Positions 55,897 to 64,000 of a stretch of 64,000 bases of DNA are shown one piece after another. The notes under the pieces were generated by a model that made no database searches, was not told the DNA's origin, and was given only the letters and a program-made list of their open reading frames with translations. The stretch's first letter is position 1. The number at the start of each line of letters is the position of its first letter. The stretch lies in the NCBI RefSeq assembly GCF_026898155.1, contig NZ_CP114029.1, forward strand, positions 3,142,001 to 3,206,000, written 5' to 3'. A program made the position numbers and the translations under genes. This stretch comes from Jiella pelagia (GTDB taxonomy: Bacteria; Pseudomonadota; Alphaproteobacteria; Rhizobiales; Rhizobiaceae).

Positions 55897-56251
55897 AGTG
55901 ACGCACTCCGGCGGGCATGAAAAGGGCGGTGCTGCCGCGGCGACAGGGGGCTTCGGAATCACGAATTAGTGCGGAGAGGGGACGCGGGCGACCCGCACAC
56001 GGCTTTCAGGGCAGGTTTTGCACGGCGCTTCGGGGAGGAATGTCGCGCGCCGTATGGATGTCGGGGCTTGCGGCATTCCCGATGCCTCTCCAACCTCTAT
56101 CTGACGTCGGAACCGGGCCGATTGCGCCGACGCGAGTCCATCGCCATCTTTGACGTTTACGTAAAAGTAGCGTATCAGGCCGTCAGCTAGGCAGCACTCT
56201 GGGAAGCTTCGGCTTTTTGCCTGAGGCAAGGAACTGAAAGGGAGCCGTTCC
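55897..56251. other. Promoter region of the fatty-acid oxidation operon
   Basis: About 355 bases between the GST and acyl-CoA dehydrogenase genes. It contains a 16-bp palindrome inside a plausible sigma-70 promoter at 56150-56178 (separate entry) and a strong ribosome site before 56252. I see no ORF worth calling. Confidence 0.55.
56150..56178 (+). promoter_or_regulatory. Promoter with LiuR-like operator upstream of the fad operon
   Basis: TTGACGTTTACGTAAA (56150-56165) is an inverted repeat of the form TTxACGTxxACGTxAA, close to sites described for the MerR-type regulator LiuR in proteobacteria. TTGACG can serve as -35 and TATCAG (56173-56178) as -10 with 17-base spacing, so the operator fills the spacer as MerR-type sites do. 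The regulator gene is not in the window. Confidence 0.6.
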
Positions 56252-58529
56252 ATGTCGTTTCGCAAGGACAAGATCACCCGCCCGATCTTCAAATGGGCCA
56301 AGGGCGTCATGCCGTCCATCTCGAAGACCGAGCAGGAGGCCATCGGTGCAGGCACCGTCTGGTGGGACGGTCAGCTGTTCTCCGGCAATCCCGACTGGGA
56401 CGAATTGATCAAGACCCCGCCGGCGCGCCTTTCGCCGGAAGAGCAGGCTTTCATGGACGGGCCGGTCAACGAGGCTCTGCGGGATGCTCAACGACTGGCA
56501 GATCAGCTCGCGGGATCATGATCTGCCGAAGGAAGTCTGGGCGTTCCTGCGCGAGAAGAAATTCTTCGGCATGATTATCCCGAAGGAATATGGCGGCCTC
56601 GGCTTTTCCAATACCGCCCATTCGGAGATCGTCCGCAAGGTCTCGTCGGTCTCGGTCGTCGCCGGCGTCACCGTCATGGTCCCGAACTCGCTCGGACCGG
56701 GCGAACTTCTCCTGCATTTCGGCCGCAAGGAAGAGCGGGACTACTGGCTGCCGCGCCTTGCCGACGGCCGCGACATTCCCTGCTTCGGCCTGACCTCGCC
56801 CGATGCCGGCTCCGACGCCGCGGCGATGAGCGACACCGGCATCGTTGAATATGGCGAGCACGAGGGCGAGCGCGTCCTCGGCATCCGCCTCAACTTCCAC
56901 AAGCGCTACATCACCCTCGGCCCGGTCGCGACCGTCATGGGCCTCGCCTTCAAGATGTTCGATCCGGAGAACCATCTGAAGCGCGGCGAGGAACTCGGCA
57001 TCACGGTGGCGCTGCTGCCGACCTCGCATCCGGGCGTGACCAGTGGCGAGCGGCACATCCCGCTGCACTCCTATTTCCAGAACGGCCCGCTCTCCGGTGA
57101 CAACGTCTTCATCCCGCTCGACTGGATCCTCGGCGGCGAGGAGCAGATCGGCCAGGGCTGGACGATGTTGATGACGGCGCTGGCCGCCGGCCGGTCGATC
57201 TCGCTGCCGTCGCAGGCGGCCGCCGCGGCCGCCTATTGCGCCCGCGTCACCGGCGCATACGCCCGGGTGCGCACGCAGTTCGGCGTGCCGATCGGCATGT
57301 TCGAGGGCATCCAGCAGCCGCTCGCCGAGATCGTCGGCAACGCCTATACGATCGACGCCGCGCGGAGGCTGACGGTCGCCGCCCTCGATCAGGGCCACAG
57401 GCCCTCGGTGCTCGGCGCGATCATGAAGGCGCACGCCACCTACCGGATGCGGGAATGCGTCGAGCGGGCGATGGACATCCATGGCGGCAAGGCGATCATC
57501 GAGGGCGAGAAGAACTATCTCGCGCCGATGTACATGTCGGTGCCGATCGGCATCACCGTCGAGGGCGCCAACATCCTTACGCGCAATCTGATGATCTTCG
57601 GCCAGGGGGCGATCAGGGCCCATCCCTACATGCTGAAGGAGATGATGGCGCTGTCGGAGGAGGACCGGGAGAAGGGCCTCGCCGATTTCGACGAGCATTT
57701 CTGGGCGCATGTCGGCCATTCGATGAAGACCGCCTGGCGCTCCTTCGCGCGCGGCTGGACCGGCGGCCTCGCCGCTCCAGCGCCGAAGGACGCCGCCTTC
57801 ACCGGGCACTGGCGGCAGCTGTCGCGCTATGCGGCGGCCTTCTCGCTGCTCTCCGACCTGTCGCTCCTGACCCTCGGCGGGGCGCTGAAGCGCAAGGAGA
57901 TGCTCTCGGCGCGGCTCGGCGACATCCTGTCGGAACTCTATCTCCTCGGCGCGGTGCTGAAGCGCTTCGAGGTCGAGGGGCGCCCGGAGGCCGACAAGCC
58001 GCTGATCGAGTACATCATGGAGAAGGGCTACTGCCGGCTCGGCATCGCCTTCAATGGCGTGCTCGACAATCTGCCGGCCCGCTGGGCCGCCGTCCTGGTG
58101 CGCTTCCTCGCCTTCCCGCTCGGCGTTCCCTACGAGGAACCGTCGGACGAATTGACCACCGAGGTGGCGAACATGGTGATGCGCCCGTCGTCCCAGCGCG
58201 ACAGGCTGACGCCGGACGTCTATCTCGGCGAGCGCCATGCCTCGCACCCGGTCAAGGACCTCGAACACGCCTTCGAACTCGTCTGCGACGCGGCACCGAT
58301 CGAGAAGAAGATGCGCGAAAAGAAGGTGAAGGATCCCCTTGCCGCGCGGGATGCGGGCGTTATCACCTCGGACGAGTACGAGCGCCTCATGACGGTAAAG
58401 GAAGCGGTCGCCAAGGTGGTCGCGGTCGATGCCTATGATGCGCACGACGTGTCGCCGCTCGCCGACCAGCACGCCACCCAGCGCAAGGCCGGCAACGACC
58501 AAATCGAGCCGCGCGAGGCCGCCGAGTGA
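56252..58529 (+). CDS. Large acyl-CoA dehydrogenase, FadE-like (frame broken by one extra base)
   Basis: FAD enzyme of the first beta-oxidation step. The start at 56252 gives MSFRKDKITRPIFKWAKGVM and PEEQAFMDGPVNE; the frame then breaks at 56471-56477 (GAGGCTC for GAGGTC). With one base removed it continues VNEVCGMLNDWQISSRDHDL to 58529 (758 aa). The core reads MIIPKEYGGLGFSNTAHSEI, CFGLTSPDAGSDAAAMSDTG and MDIHGGKAIIEG. The extra C-terminal 280 residues are typical of the FadE branch. The thiolase gene overlaps its stop (GTGA). Confidence 0.93.
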
Positions 58530-59812
58530 ATTCACGCCCCGTCTATCTCGTCGACGGTGCCCGCACGCCCTTCATCAAGGCGCGCGGGCGCCCCGGCCCC
58601 TTCACCCCCGTCGATCTCGCCGTCCAGTGCGGCCGGCCGCTGCTCTTGCGGCAAAGTTTCCCGGTCTCTGCGATCGACCTCGTCGTTCTCGGCTGCGTCA
58701 ACGTCGTCGCCGACGAGATGAACCCGGCGCGGGTCGCATCGCTGCGGCTTGGCATCTCCGACGAGATTCCGGCCTTCACCGTGCAGATCAACTGCGGCTC
58801 CGGCATGCAGTCGATCGACACGGCGTTCCGCTACATCGAGCGCGGCACCCACGAGATCGTGCTCGCCGGCGGCGCCGAGGCGCTCAGCCATTCGCCGTTG
58901 GTCCTGAGGCGCGGCGCGGTCGAGTGGTTCGCCAAGCTCAACCGGGCCAGATCGGTGGGCGAGCGGGCGAGCCTCTTCACCAAGCTGAAGCCGGACTACC
59001 TCAAGCCCGTCATCGGCCTGGAGCGCGGCCTGACCGATCCGATCACCGATCTCAACATGGGCCAGACGGCCGAAATCCTCGCCCATCTGTTCGACGTCTC
59101 GCGGCGCGATGCCGACGCCTACGCCATCGAGAGCCATCGCCGTTTGGACGAGGCGACGCAGAACGGCTGGCTGAAGGACGAAATGCTACCCGCCGTCGCG
59201 CGGGACGGCAGGGCCTACGACCATGACGACGGCATCCGGCCGGGAACCACGGTCAAGGACCTCGGCAAGCTCAAGCCGGCCTTCGAGCGGCCCTACGGCA
59301 AGGTGACGCCGGGCAATTCCTCGCAGATCACCGACGGCGCCTCCTGGACGATTCTCGCTTCGGAAGAGGCGGTGGAGAAATACGGGCTGACGCCCTTGGC
59401 GCGGATCGTCGATTCCGACTGGGCAGGCCTCGATCCCTCGATCATGGGTCTCGGCCCGGTCACCTCGACGGCGCCGATCCTCAAGCGTCAGAACATCTCG
59501 GTTGCCGACGTCGATCTTTGGGAGCTGAACGAGGCCTTTGCCGCGCAGGTTCTGTCCTGCGTCGCGGCCTTCGACCAGCCGGACGTCACCGACGGCGTCC
59601 TCGACCTCGAAGGACGCGGCGGCAGGATCGGGCACGACAGGCTCAATGTCGACGGTGGGGCAATCGCGCTCGGCCATCCGGTCGGCACCTCCGGCAATCG
59701 CATCACGCTTCATCTCGCCAATGCCATGAAGCGGCTCGGCAAGAAGCGCGGCATCGCCACCGAATGCATCGGCGGCGGCCTCGGCGGGGCGATGCTGCTC
59801 GAAGCCGCCTGA
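58526..59812 (+). CDS. Acetyl-CoA C-acyltransferase (FadI/FadA-type thiolase)
   Basis: Thiolase of 428 aa cleaving 3-ketoacyl-CoA. The acyl-accepting Cys is at 90 in VQINCGSGMQSID; NEAFAAQ, the His in GGAIALGHPVGTSGNR and the second Cys in TECIGGGLGG complete the active site. Length and the insertion before the active site resemble FadI. It starts at a GTG overlapping the acyl-CoA dehydrogenase stop, so the two are coupled. Confidence 0.93.
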   Translation: MNSRPVYLVDGARTPFIKARGRPGPFTPVDLAVQCGRPLLLRQSFPVSAIDLVVLGCVNVVADEMNPARVASLRLGISDEIPAFTVQINCGSGMQSIDTAFRYIERGTHEIVLAGGAEALSHSPLVLRRGAVEWFAKLNRARSVGERASLFTKLKPDYLKPVIGLERGLTDPITDLNMGQTAEILAHLFDVSRRDADAYAIESHRRLDEATQNGWLKDEMLPAVARDGRAYDHDDGIRPGTTVKDLGKLKPAFERPYGKVTPGNSSQITDGASWTILASEEAVEKYGLTPLARIVDSDWAGLDPSIMGLGPVTSTAPILKRQNISVADVDLWELNEAFAAQVLSCVAAFDQPDVTDGVLDLEGRGGRIGHDRLNVDGGAIALGHPVGTSGNRITLHLANAMKRLGKKRGIATECIGGGLGGAMLLEAA

Positions 59813-59875
59813 GCGTTCACTCGGGCGAATTCCAATCGACAAGAAACGCGGCGACAGCGGACGGAAACGGACGAT

Positions 59876-61978
59876 ATGGGCAGGATGCTGAACGCGCTTT
59901 CCAGGCGCGATCTCGAACTGGGGCCGGCACGAGACGTCGAGCCGACCGGACATTTTCGGATCGCCAAGGACGATAACGGCGTCGTCTGGATGGTGCTCGA
60001 CCGCACCGACAAGCGCGTCAACACGATCGATCGTCCGGTGCTGGAAGAACTCGCCGGCCACATCGAGCGCTTTGAGAAAGAGCGGCCGGCGGCGATCGTC
60101 GTCCGCTCCGGCAAGGCGGCCGGCTTTGCGGCCGGCGCCGACATCAACCAGTTCGTCGGTGCCTCGACCGCCGAGATCAAGGCGGCACTCGATCAGGGGC
60201 ATCAGGTGCTGGATCGTCTGGCGGCGCTGCCGTGCCGGACCATCGCGGTCGTTCACGGCCACTGCCTCGGCGCCGGGCTGGAACTCGCGCTCGCCTGCGA
60301 TCGTCGCATCGCCGTCTCCGACGCCTCGCTTGGCTTTCCCGAGGTGATGCTCGGCCTCCATCCCGGTCTCGGCGGCACCTTCCGGGCGCCCGCCATCGCC
60401 GATCCCGTCGAGGCGATGACGATGATGCTGACGGGCCGTGCGATGCCGGCCAAACGCGCCAGGTCGATCGGCCTCGTCGACGCCGTCGTCGAGGAGCGGC
60501 ATGTCGCATCGGCGGTCGAGGCGGCGTTCTACGGCGACCTGCGCAAGAAGTCCCCGTCGTTCCAGGCGCGGGCCATGGGCTACAAGCCGGGCCGTCAGTT
60601 CGCCGCCCGGCAGATGCGCAAGAAGACGGCGGAAAAGGCGCGGCAGGAGAACTATCCCGCCCCCTTCAAGCTGATCGACCTGTGGGAGGAGCATGGCGGC
60701 AACCCCAAGGCCATGCAGCGGGCCGAGATCGACAGCTTCGCCGAACTGATCGAGACCGATACCTCCAAGAACCTCGTTCGGGTGTTCTTCCTGCGCGAGA
60801 AGATGAAGGGCCTCAAACAGGGCTCCTCCGACGTGAAGCATCTCCATGTCGTCGGCGCCGGCGCGATGGGCGGCGAGATCGCCGCCTGGGCCGCGGCCCA
60901 AGGCTTCAAGGTGACCCTCGGCGACATCAAGCTCGAGCCGATCGGCGGCGCCATCAAGAAGGCGTCGAAGATGCTGGAAAAGGTGCTGAAGGACCCGCTG
61001 AAGGTCCGTGACGCGCTCGATCGGCTGATTCCCGACCCCGAAGGTCTCGGCATTTCCCATGCCGACCTCGTCATCGAGGCTGCGCCCGAAAAGATCGAGT
61101 TGAAGCACAAGATCTACGCGACGATCGAGCCGCAGCTGAAGGACGGTGCGCTGCTCGCCACCAACACTTCGGCTCTGCCGCTCGCCGATCTCGCTTCCGG
61201 ACTGAAGGACCCGTCGCGCTTCGTCGGGCTGCATTTCTTCAATCCGGTTTCGCGGATGCAACTCGTCGAGATCGTGAGCCACGATCGGATTTCCTCCGAG
61301 ACGGCCCGCCGCGCCACCGCCTTTGCTGCCGAGATCTCGCGGCTGCCGGCCCCTGTCGGCTCGGCGCCGGGCTTCCTCGTCAACCGGGCGCTGACGCCAT
61401 ATATGGCCGAGGCGCTCGTCCTCCTCGACGAGGGCATTCCGAAGGAGCGCATCGACCAGCGCGCCGAGGAGTTCGGCATGCCGATGGGCCCGATCGAGCT
61501 GACCGACCAGGTCGGGCTCGACATTGCCCTCGACGTCGCGACGTCCTTGCGGGAACGGCTCGGCGAAAACACGCTGCCGCCGGCTCCGCAATGGCTGACG
61601 AAGATGGTCGAGGAGAAGCGTCTCGGCCGCAAGACCGGCCGCGGTCTCTACGACTATGACGACGAGGGCAAGCCGAAGAAGATCGCCCCCGAGGCGCTGC
61701 CGGACGATTCCAAGGACGATCCGGACATGCTCGACCGGCTGATCCTGCCGATGCTGAACGCGGTCGTCGCCTGTATCGACGAGGGCGTCATCACCGACGA
61801 GGAGATCGTCGACGGCGCGATGATCTTCGGCACGGGCTTCGCGCCCTTCCGTGGCGGCCCGGTCCATTATGCGCGCCAGCGCGGCATCGACGGGATCGTC
61901 CAGCGGATGAGGGAGCTTGCTGCCAAGCACGGGCCACGGTTCGAGCCGCATCCGGGCTGGGAGCGACTCGGGCGCTGA
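59876..61978 (+). CDS. Fatty-acid oxidation multifunctional protein (FadB/FadJ-type)
   Basis: Fused enoyl-CoA hydratase and 3-hydroxyacyl-CoA dehydrogenase, 700 aa. The crotonase half has FAAGADINQFVGAS and LGFPEVMLGLHPGLGGTFRA. The dehydrogenase half starts near residue 320 with the NAD loop HVVGAGAMGGEIAAWAAAQG, then HFFNPVSRMQLVEIV (catalytic His) and GFLVNRALTPYMAEA. With the genes on either side it completes a beta-oxidation cycle. Confidence 0.94.
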   Translation: MGRMLNALSRRDLELGPARDVEPTGHFRIAKDDNGVVWMVLDRTDKRVNTIDRPVLEELAGHIERFEKERPAAIVVRSGKAAGFAAGADINQFVGASTAEIKAALDQGHQVLDRLAALPCRTIAVVHGHCLGAGLELALACDRRIAVSDASLGFPEVMLGLHPGLGGTFRAPAIADPVEAMTMMLTGRAMPAKRARSIGLVDAVVEERHVASAVEAAFYGDLRKKSPSFQARAMGYKPGRQFAARQMRKKTAEKARQENYPAPFKLIDLWEEHGGNPKAMQRAEIDSFAELIETDTSKNLVRVFFLREKMKGLKQGSSDVKHLHVVGAGAMGGEIAAWAAAQGFKVTLGDIKLEPIGGAIKKASKMLEKVLKDPLKVRDALDRLIPDPEGLGISHADLVIEAAPEKIELKHKIYATIEPQLKDGALLATNTSALPLADLASGLKDPSRFVGLHFFNPVSRMQLVEIVSHDRISSETARRATAFAAEISRLPAPVGSAPGFLVNRALTPYMAEALVLLDEGIPKERIDQRAEEFGMPMGPIELTDQVGLDIALDVATSLRERLGENTLPPAPQWLTKMVEEKRLGRKTGRGLYDYDDEGKPKKIAPEALPDDSKDDPDMLDRLILPMLNAVVACIDEGVITDEEIVDGAMIFGTGFAPFRGGPVHYARQRGIDGIVQRMRELAAKHGPRFEPHPGWERLGR

Positions 61979-63846
61979 TGACGCGGCGCTTCGAGGATGA
62001 GGACGAACTCGCTGGCGCCATCGTCGCGCGGGTCGGCAAGAAGATCGTGCTCGCCTTGCCGCTCGGCCTCGGCAAGGGCAACCACGTCGCCAATGCGCTC
62101 TTCCAGCTGGCGGCGCGCGATGCGTCCATCGACCTGACGATCTTCACCGCCCTGTCCCTCGATCCGCCGTCGGGCGGCGGCGGCCTCGCCGGCCGCTTCG
62201 CCGGGCCCCTGGCGGAGCGTCTCTATGACGGTGTGACGCGGCTCGACTACGTCGAGGCTCGCAAGAAGGGACAGCTGCCGCCGAACGTCCGGGTGATCGA
62301 GTTCTTCCTGCAGGCCGGTTTGCTGCTGTCGAACCGGGCGGCCCAGGAGAACTACGTCTCGGCGAACTACACCCATGCCGCCCGCTATGTCGTCGAAAGT
62401 GGTGTCAACGTCGTCGCCCAGATGGTGGCGCCTTCCGACGGCCGCGAGTGTTATTCCCTCGGCTCGAACACCGACATGACCCTCGATCTCCTGCCGGTGA
62501 TGGAGGAGATGAAGGGCGCAGGGCGGGAGGTTCTCCTCATCGGCGAGGCGAACCGGGAGATGCCCTTCATGGGCGGCGCGGCGGCGCTGGATGCCACGCG
62601 GTTCGACATGATCCTCGAAGGCGGCGAGGCCGAGGACGCCCGTCTCTTTTCCGTGCCCAAGCAGCCGATCTCGATGGTCGAGCACGCCATCGGGCTCTAT
62701 TGCGCAGCGCTGGTCAGGGACGGCGGGACGATCCAGATCGGCATCGGCGGCATGGGCGGCGCGATCGCCAATGCGTTGATCCTTCGGCACCGCGATCCGG
62801 CGCGCTTCAAGGCGGCGCTGGAGGCGCTCGGCAACTGGTCGGAGACGATCGAGCCGCAGACCGGTCCCTTCGAAGAGGGCCTCTACGGGCTGTCGGAAAT
62901 GTTCGTCGATCCGCTGATGCAGCTGATCGATGCCGGGATCATTCGTCGCCAGACCTTCGACGGCAAGATCCTCCATGGCGGCTTCTTTGTCGGGCCGGAG
63001 AGCTTCTATCGCCGGCTGCGGGAAATCGAGCCAGAACTGAAGGAGAGGATCGCCATGCGCGAAATCTCCTTCATCAACGACCTGCCGGTCGAAGACCGGG
63101 CCCGCAATGCGCAAGACCGGCGCGACGCGCGCTTCTTCAATTCGGCGATGATCGCCACCGCCCTCGGCGACGTCTGCTCCGATCAGCTGGAAGACGGGCG
63201 GGTGGTGTCCGGCGTCGGCGGGCAGTTCAACTTCGTCGACCAGGCCTTCGCGCTCAAGGGCGCGCGCTCGGCGCTGATGCTCGCCTCGACCCGCAATGGC
63301 GGACGCCAGTCGAACATCCGCTGGAGCTACGGTCACACCACCGTGCCGCGGCACATGAAGGACGTCGTCGTCACCGAATACGGCGTCGCCGACCTGAGAG
63401 GCCGCGTCGACCGCGACACCGTCGCGGCGATGATCGGCATTGCCGACGAGAGCGTGCAAGGTACGCTGATCGGCGAAGCCGTGGCGGCGCGAAAGCTCGA
63501 GATCGGCCATCGGCCGAAGCGGTGGAATTCACGGTCTGCGCTCGCGGCGGCGCTCGCCCCCTTTGCCGACGTCCTGCCGGCCTATCCCTTCGGCACGGAT
63601 CTTACGGAAGACGAGCAGCGGCTGGCGCCGGCGCTTCGTCGTCTGAAGGAGCACCAGGGCGATTGGCCGATGATGGCTCGGCTGCTTTACCGCGGGCTTG
63701 GCAGCGAGCCTTCCGCAGCTCACCGATCTGCGCTGGCGAGACTGGATCTCGAACGGCCGCGCAGCCTTGCCGATCGGATGACCCGAGCCCTCGTCCTCGG
63801 CGCGCTGCGAACGCAGGATGATCGCCCCAAGGGGGCCGGTGGATGA
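61978..63846 (+). CDS. Acetyl-CoA hydrolase/transferase family protein
   Basis: A 622-aa protein of the acetyl-CoA hydrolase/4-hydroxybutyrate CoA-transferase family. The C-terminal domain is clear: GVGGQFNFVDQAFALKGARS, ALMLASTRNGGRQSNIRWSY, VVTEYGVADLRGR. An N-terminal CoA-transferase domain precedes it (IGIGGMGGAIANALI). The length exceeds the usual 430-500 aa because of insertions around residues 100-200 and a long C-terminal tail. The ATG overlaps the preceding stop (TGATG). It probably handles the acetyl-CoA or acyl-CoA output of the operon. Confidence 0.85.
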   Translation: MTRRFEDEDELAGAIVARVGKKIVLALPLGLGKGNHVANALFQLAARDASIDLTIFTALSLDPPSGGGGLAGRFAGPLAERLYDGVTRLDYVEARKKGQLPPNVRVIEFFLQAGLLLSNRAAQENYVSANYTHAARYVVESGVNVVAQMVAPSDGRECYSLGSNTDMTLDLLPVMEEMKGAGREVLLIGEANREMPFMGGAAALDATRFDMILEGGEAEDARLFSVPKQPISMVEHAIGLYCAALVRDGGTIQIGIGGMGGAIANALILRHRDPARFKAALEALGNWSETIEPQTGPFEEGLYGLSEMFVDPLMQLIDAGIIRRQTFDGKILHGGFFVGPESFYRRLREIEPELKERIAMREISFINDLPVEDRARNAQDRRDARFFNSAMIATALGDVCSDQLEDGRVVSGVGGQFNFVDQAFALKGARSALMLASTRNGGRQSNIRWSYGHTTVPRHMKDVVVTEYGVADLRGRVDRDTVAAMIGIADESVQGTLIGEAVAARKLEIGHRPKRWNSRSALAAALAPFADVLPAYPFGTDLTEDEQRLAPALRRLKEHQGDWPMMARLLYRGLGSEPSAAHRSALARLDLERPRSLADRMTRALVLGALRTQDDRPKGAGG

Positions 63847-63881
63847 ACGCTAATCCACGACCCGGCGCGCCGGGCTCCACA

Positions 63882-64000
63882 TCAGATCGAAACGCAGAGA
63901 TTGTCCTGCTCGCCGAGACCGCTGCCGCCGAGCCGGATGCGGTCTCCCGCCTTCAGGAAGCGCGGCGGATCGTAGGACAGCCCGACGCCCGCCAGAGTGC
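63882..64000 (-). CDS. Fumarylacetoacetate hydrolase family protein, C-terminal end
   Basis: Only the last 38 codons lie in the window. The minus-strand reading LAGVGLSYDPPRFLKAGDRI, followed by RLGGSGLGEQDNL and a stop at 63882, matches the C-terminal pattern of FAH/2-keto-4-pentenoate hydratase proteins (AGVG...PPxFLKxGD...GLG). It is convergent with the fad operon, 35 bases from its stop. The exact substrate class cannot be told from this part. Confidence 0.75.
   Translation of the reverse strand, partial: TLAGVGLSYDPPRFLKAGDRIRLGGSGLGEQDNLCVSI

Noticed and set aside
59186..61951. A 921-aa minus-strand ORF opposite the thiolase and FadB/FadJ genes
   Set aside because: Long antisense frames are common opposite GC-rich coding sequence. 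This one has no recognisable domain and lies entirely over well-supported genes.
902..62262. All other GAGGCTC/GAGCCTC copies as insertion errors
   Set aside because: Copies in phnD (near 908), coaBC (near 45534), the thiolase (near 58969) and the acetyl-CoA hydrolase (near 62254) lie in intact frames with family-consistent residues, so they are genuine. Copies in intergenic DNA (6485, 36206, 54284) cannot be judged.
63844..64000. Plus-strand ORF starting at the acetyl-CoA hydrolase stop (MNANPRPGAPG)
   Set aside because: It has no recognisable features and lies opposite the clear C-terminal pattern of an FAH-family protein on the minus strand.
1..64000. tRNA genes, CRISPR arrays, insertion sequences, prophage
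   Set aside because: I looked for cloverleaf-like genes, regularly spaced repeats, transposase motifs and phage structural genes and saw none. A tRNA and CRISPR scan would be needed to exclude them formally.

Overview
The window is a piece of a GC-rich alphaproteobacterial chromosome, most likely Hyphomicrobiales (Rhizobiales). The best evidence is the gene order dut-coaBC-ubiB-ubiE / mutM-echA-rpsT-dnaA-dnaN-recF, the run lptC-lptA-lptB-rpoN-hpf-ptsN, and fixGHIS. I saw no tRNA, rRNA, CRISPR array, insertion sequence or prophage.

Layout. (1) 1-9800: a C-P lyase operon on the minus strand, phnG-H-I-J-K-L, then a hexapeptide acyltransferase, then phnC-D-E, running off the left edge. The repressor gene phnF is divergent. 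Two plus-strand units sit inside the operon: a small membrane ORF between phnI and phnJ, and a BrnT/BrnA toxin-antitoxin pair between phnJ and phnK. (2) 9800-16400: a PHP phosphoesterase gene diverges from an ABC importer operon (binding protein, PlsC-like acyltransferase, ATPase, two permeases). Consensus Pho boxes point both ways, so a phosphorus compound is a likelier cargo than polyamines. (3) 16500-22700: an uncharacterised gene, a TPR gene, and fixGHIS behind a perfect FixK/FNR site. (4) 22800-33850: ptsN, hpf, rpoN and the lpt genes on the minus strand; sppA, ihfB, a LapA-like gene, a small heat-shock gene behind a ROSE-like RNA thermometer, and an NCS2 permease on the plus strand. (5) 33850-46400: the housekeeping replication, repair, ubiquinone and CoA core, with a VapBC-type pair before coaBC. 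(6) 46400-56000: cysK, argG, a diguanylate cyclase, a DUF2235 hydrolase, a LysE exporter, an OmpW porin behind an FNR site, a GST and others. (7) 56200-63850: a fatty-acid oxidation operon (acyl-CoA dehydrogenase, thiolase, FadB/FadJ-type protein, acetyl-CoA hydrolase) behind a LiuR-like palindrome, then the end of an FAH-family gene.

The most striking observation is not a gene. Seventeen single-base insertions, all of the form GAGGTC to GAGGCTC (or GACCTC to GAGCCTC), break 14 reading frames, including dnaA, recF, rpoN, lptA, ubiB, mutM, ihfB, phnI, fixG and fadE. Removing the extra base restores a family-typical protein every time. Many other GAGGTC copies in the window are untouched. One insertion turns an ordinary overlapping VapB/VapC pair into an apparent fusion protein. 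I treat these as a systematic sequencing or assembly error and annotate the genes as intact but mis-sequenced. dnaN (one extra base) and the moeB-like gene (one missing base) carry frameshifts of other kinds.
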